Below the pieces are notes generated by a model. That model worked only from the letters and a program-made list of their open reading frames with translations, did not search any database and was not told the origin of the DNA. Shown one piece after another: positions 5,790 through 5,907 of a stretch of DNA of 5,907 bases (the first letter of the stretch is position 1; every line of letters begins with the position of its first letter). The DNA is taken from assembly GCA_028699735.1 (NCBI GenBank), contig JAQVUB010000185.1, positions 1-5,907 of the forward strand, in the 5' to 3' direction. A program made the translations under genes and the position numbers. Source of the DNA: Lentisphaeria bacterium (GTDB taxonomy: Bacteria > Verrucomicrobiota > Lentisphaeria > Oligosphaerales > Oligosphaeraceae).

Positions 5790-5907
5790 TACCTTGCCTC
5801 CGGTTCCATGTCCTCCCATACTGCTGGCGACCGCTATCCTGCCAGGCTCACTTGTCGCGCGCGCGGAGGGTATTTTGTTTTGGCAAGTCCGGCGTGTGTC
5901 CAATACT
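5790..5907. other. unassigned sequence to the window end
   Basis: No gene or RNA could be supported in these 118 bases. They contain a run of alternating CG around 5856-5866. A minus-strand frame is open from the window edge (5906) to a TGA at 5786-5784, giving 40 codons that end EPGRIAVASSMGGHGTGGKVL. A plus-strand frame from an ATG at 5808 is also open to the edge. Neither has a visible ribosome site or a recognisable motif. Confidence 0.4.

Noticed and set aside
5510..5907. CRISPR array, tRNA, attC or riboswitch in the 3' non-coding region
   Set aside because: There are no regularly spaced direct repeats, no cloverleaf and no recognisable aptamer core. The only strong repeats are the inverted ends and the target duplication of the miniature element.

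Overview
The window most likely comes from the chromosome of a Lentisphaerota-type bacterium (Victivallis-like, PVC superphylum). This is an inference. It rests on a Victivallis/planctomycete-style prepilin protein, with an FTLIELLVV segment followed by an alanine/leucine helix and a degenerate H-X9-DG tail, sitting between two large glycoside-hydrolase-like genes. That arrangement is typical of the polysaccharide-degradation loci of these organisms.

Layout. Three plus-strand genes fill positions 2-5509 almost without gaps. (1) The 3' part of a GH42-like TIM-barrel glycosidase (2-1987, 5' end cut by the window) keeps the four-cysteine zinc site of GH42 but has Asp-Asp-Asn where GH42 normally has Asn-Glu. 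(2) A 256-residue type II secretion/pseudopilin-like surface protein (2042-2812) has its own good Shine-Dalgarno site and a possible extended -10 promoter. (3) An 887-residue exported protein of the DUF4091/GH123-like class (2846-5509) has an adjacent Asp-Glu pair (D632-E633), as expected for a GH123 active site. The gaps are 54 and 33 bases, so at least genes 2 and 3 are probably co-transcribed.

Positions 5510-5907 hold no recognisable gene. They contain an AT-rich inverted repeat just after the last stop codon, which may be a transcript end. Next comes a clear miniature transposable element of 157 bp (5624-5780), with perfect 22-bp terminal inverted repeats and a perfect 9-bp target duplication. 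The last 118 bases are unassigned.

Working model (inference): the three genes form part of an export and degradation module for a complex glycan. Both enzymes would act on glycosidic bonds: the GH42-like one on a galactoside-type substrate, and the GH123-like one possibly on an N-acetyl-hexosaminide. The pilin-like protein would be displayed on the cell surface. Substrates cannot be read from the sequence. No CRISPR array, tRNA, rRNA, phage or defence gene was seen. The clearest under-described item is the small non-autonomous element, and the most notable protein feature is the altered catalytic site of the GH42-like enzyme.
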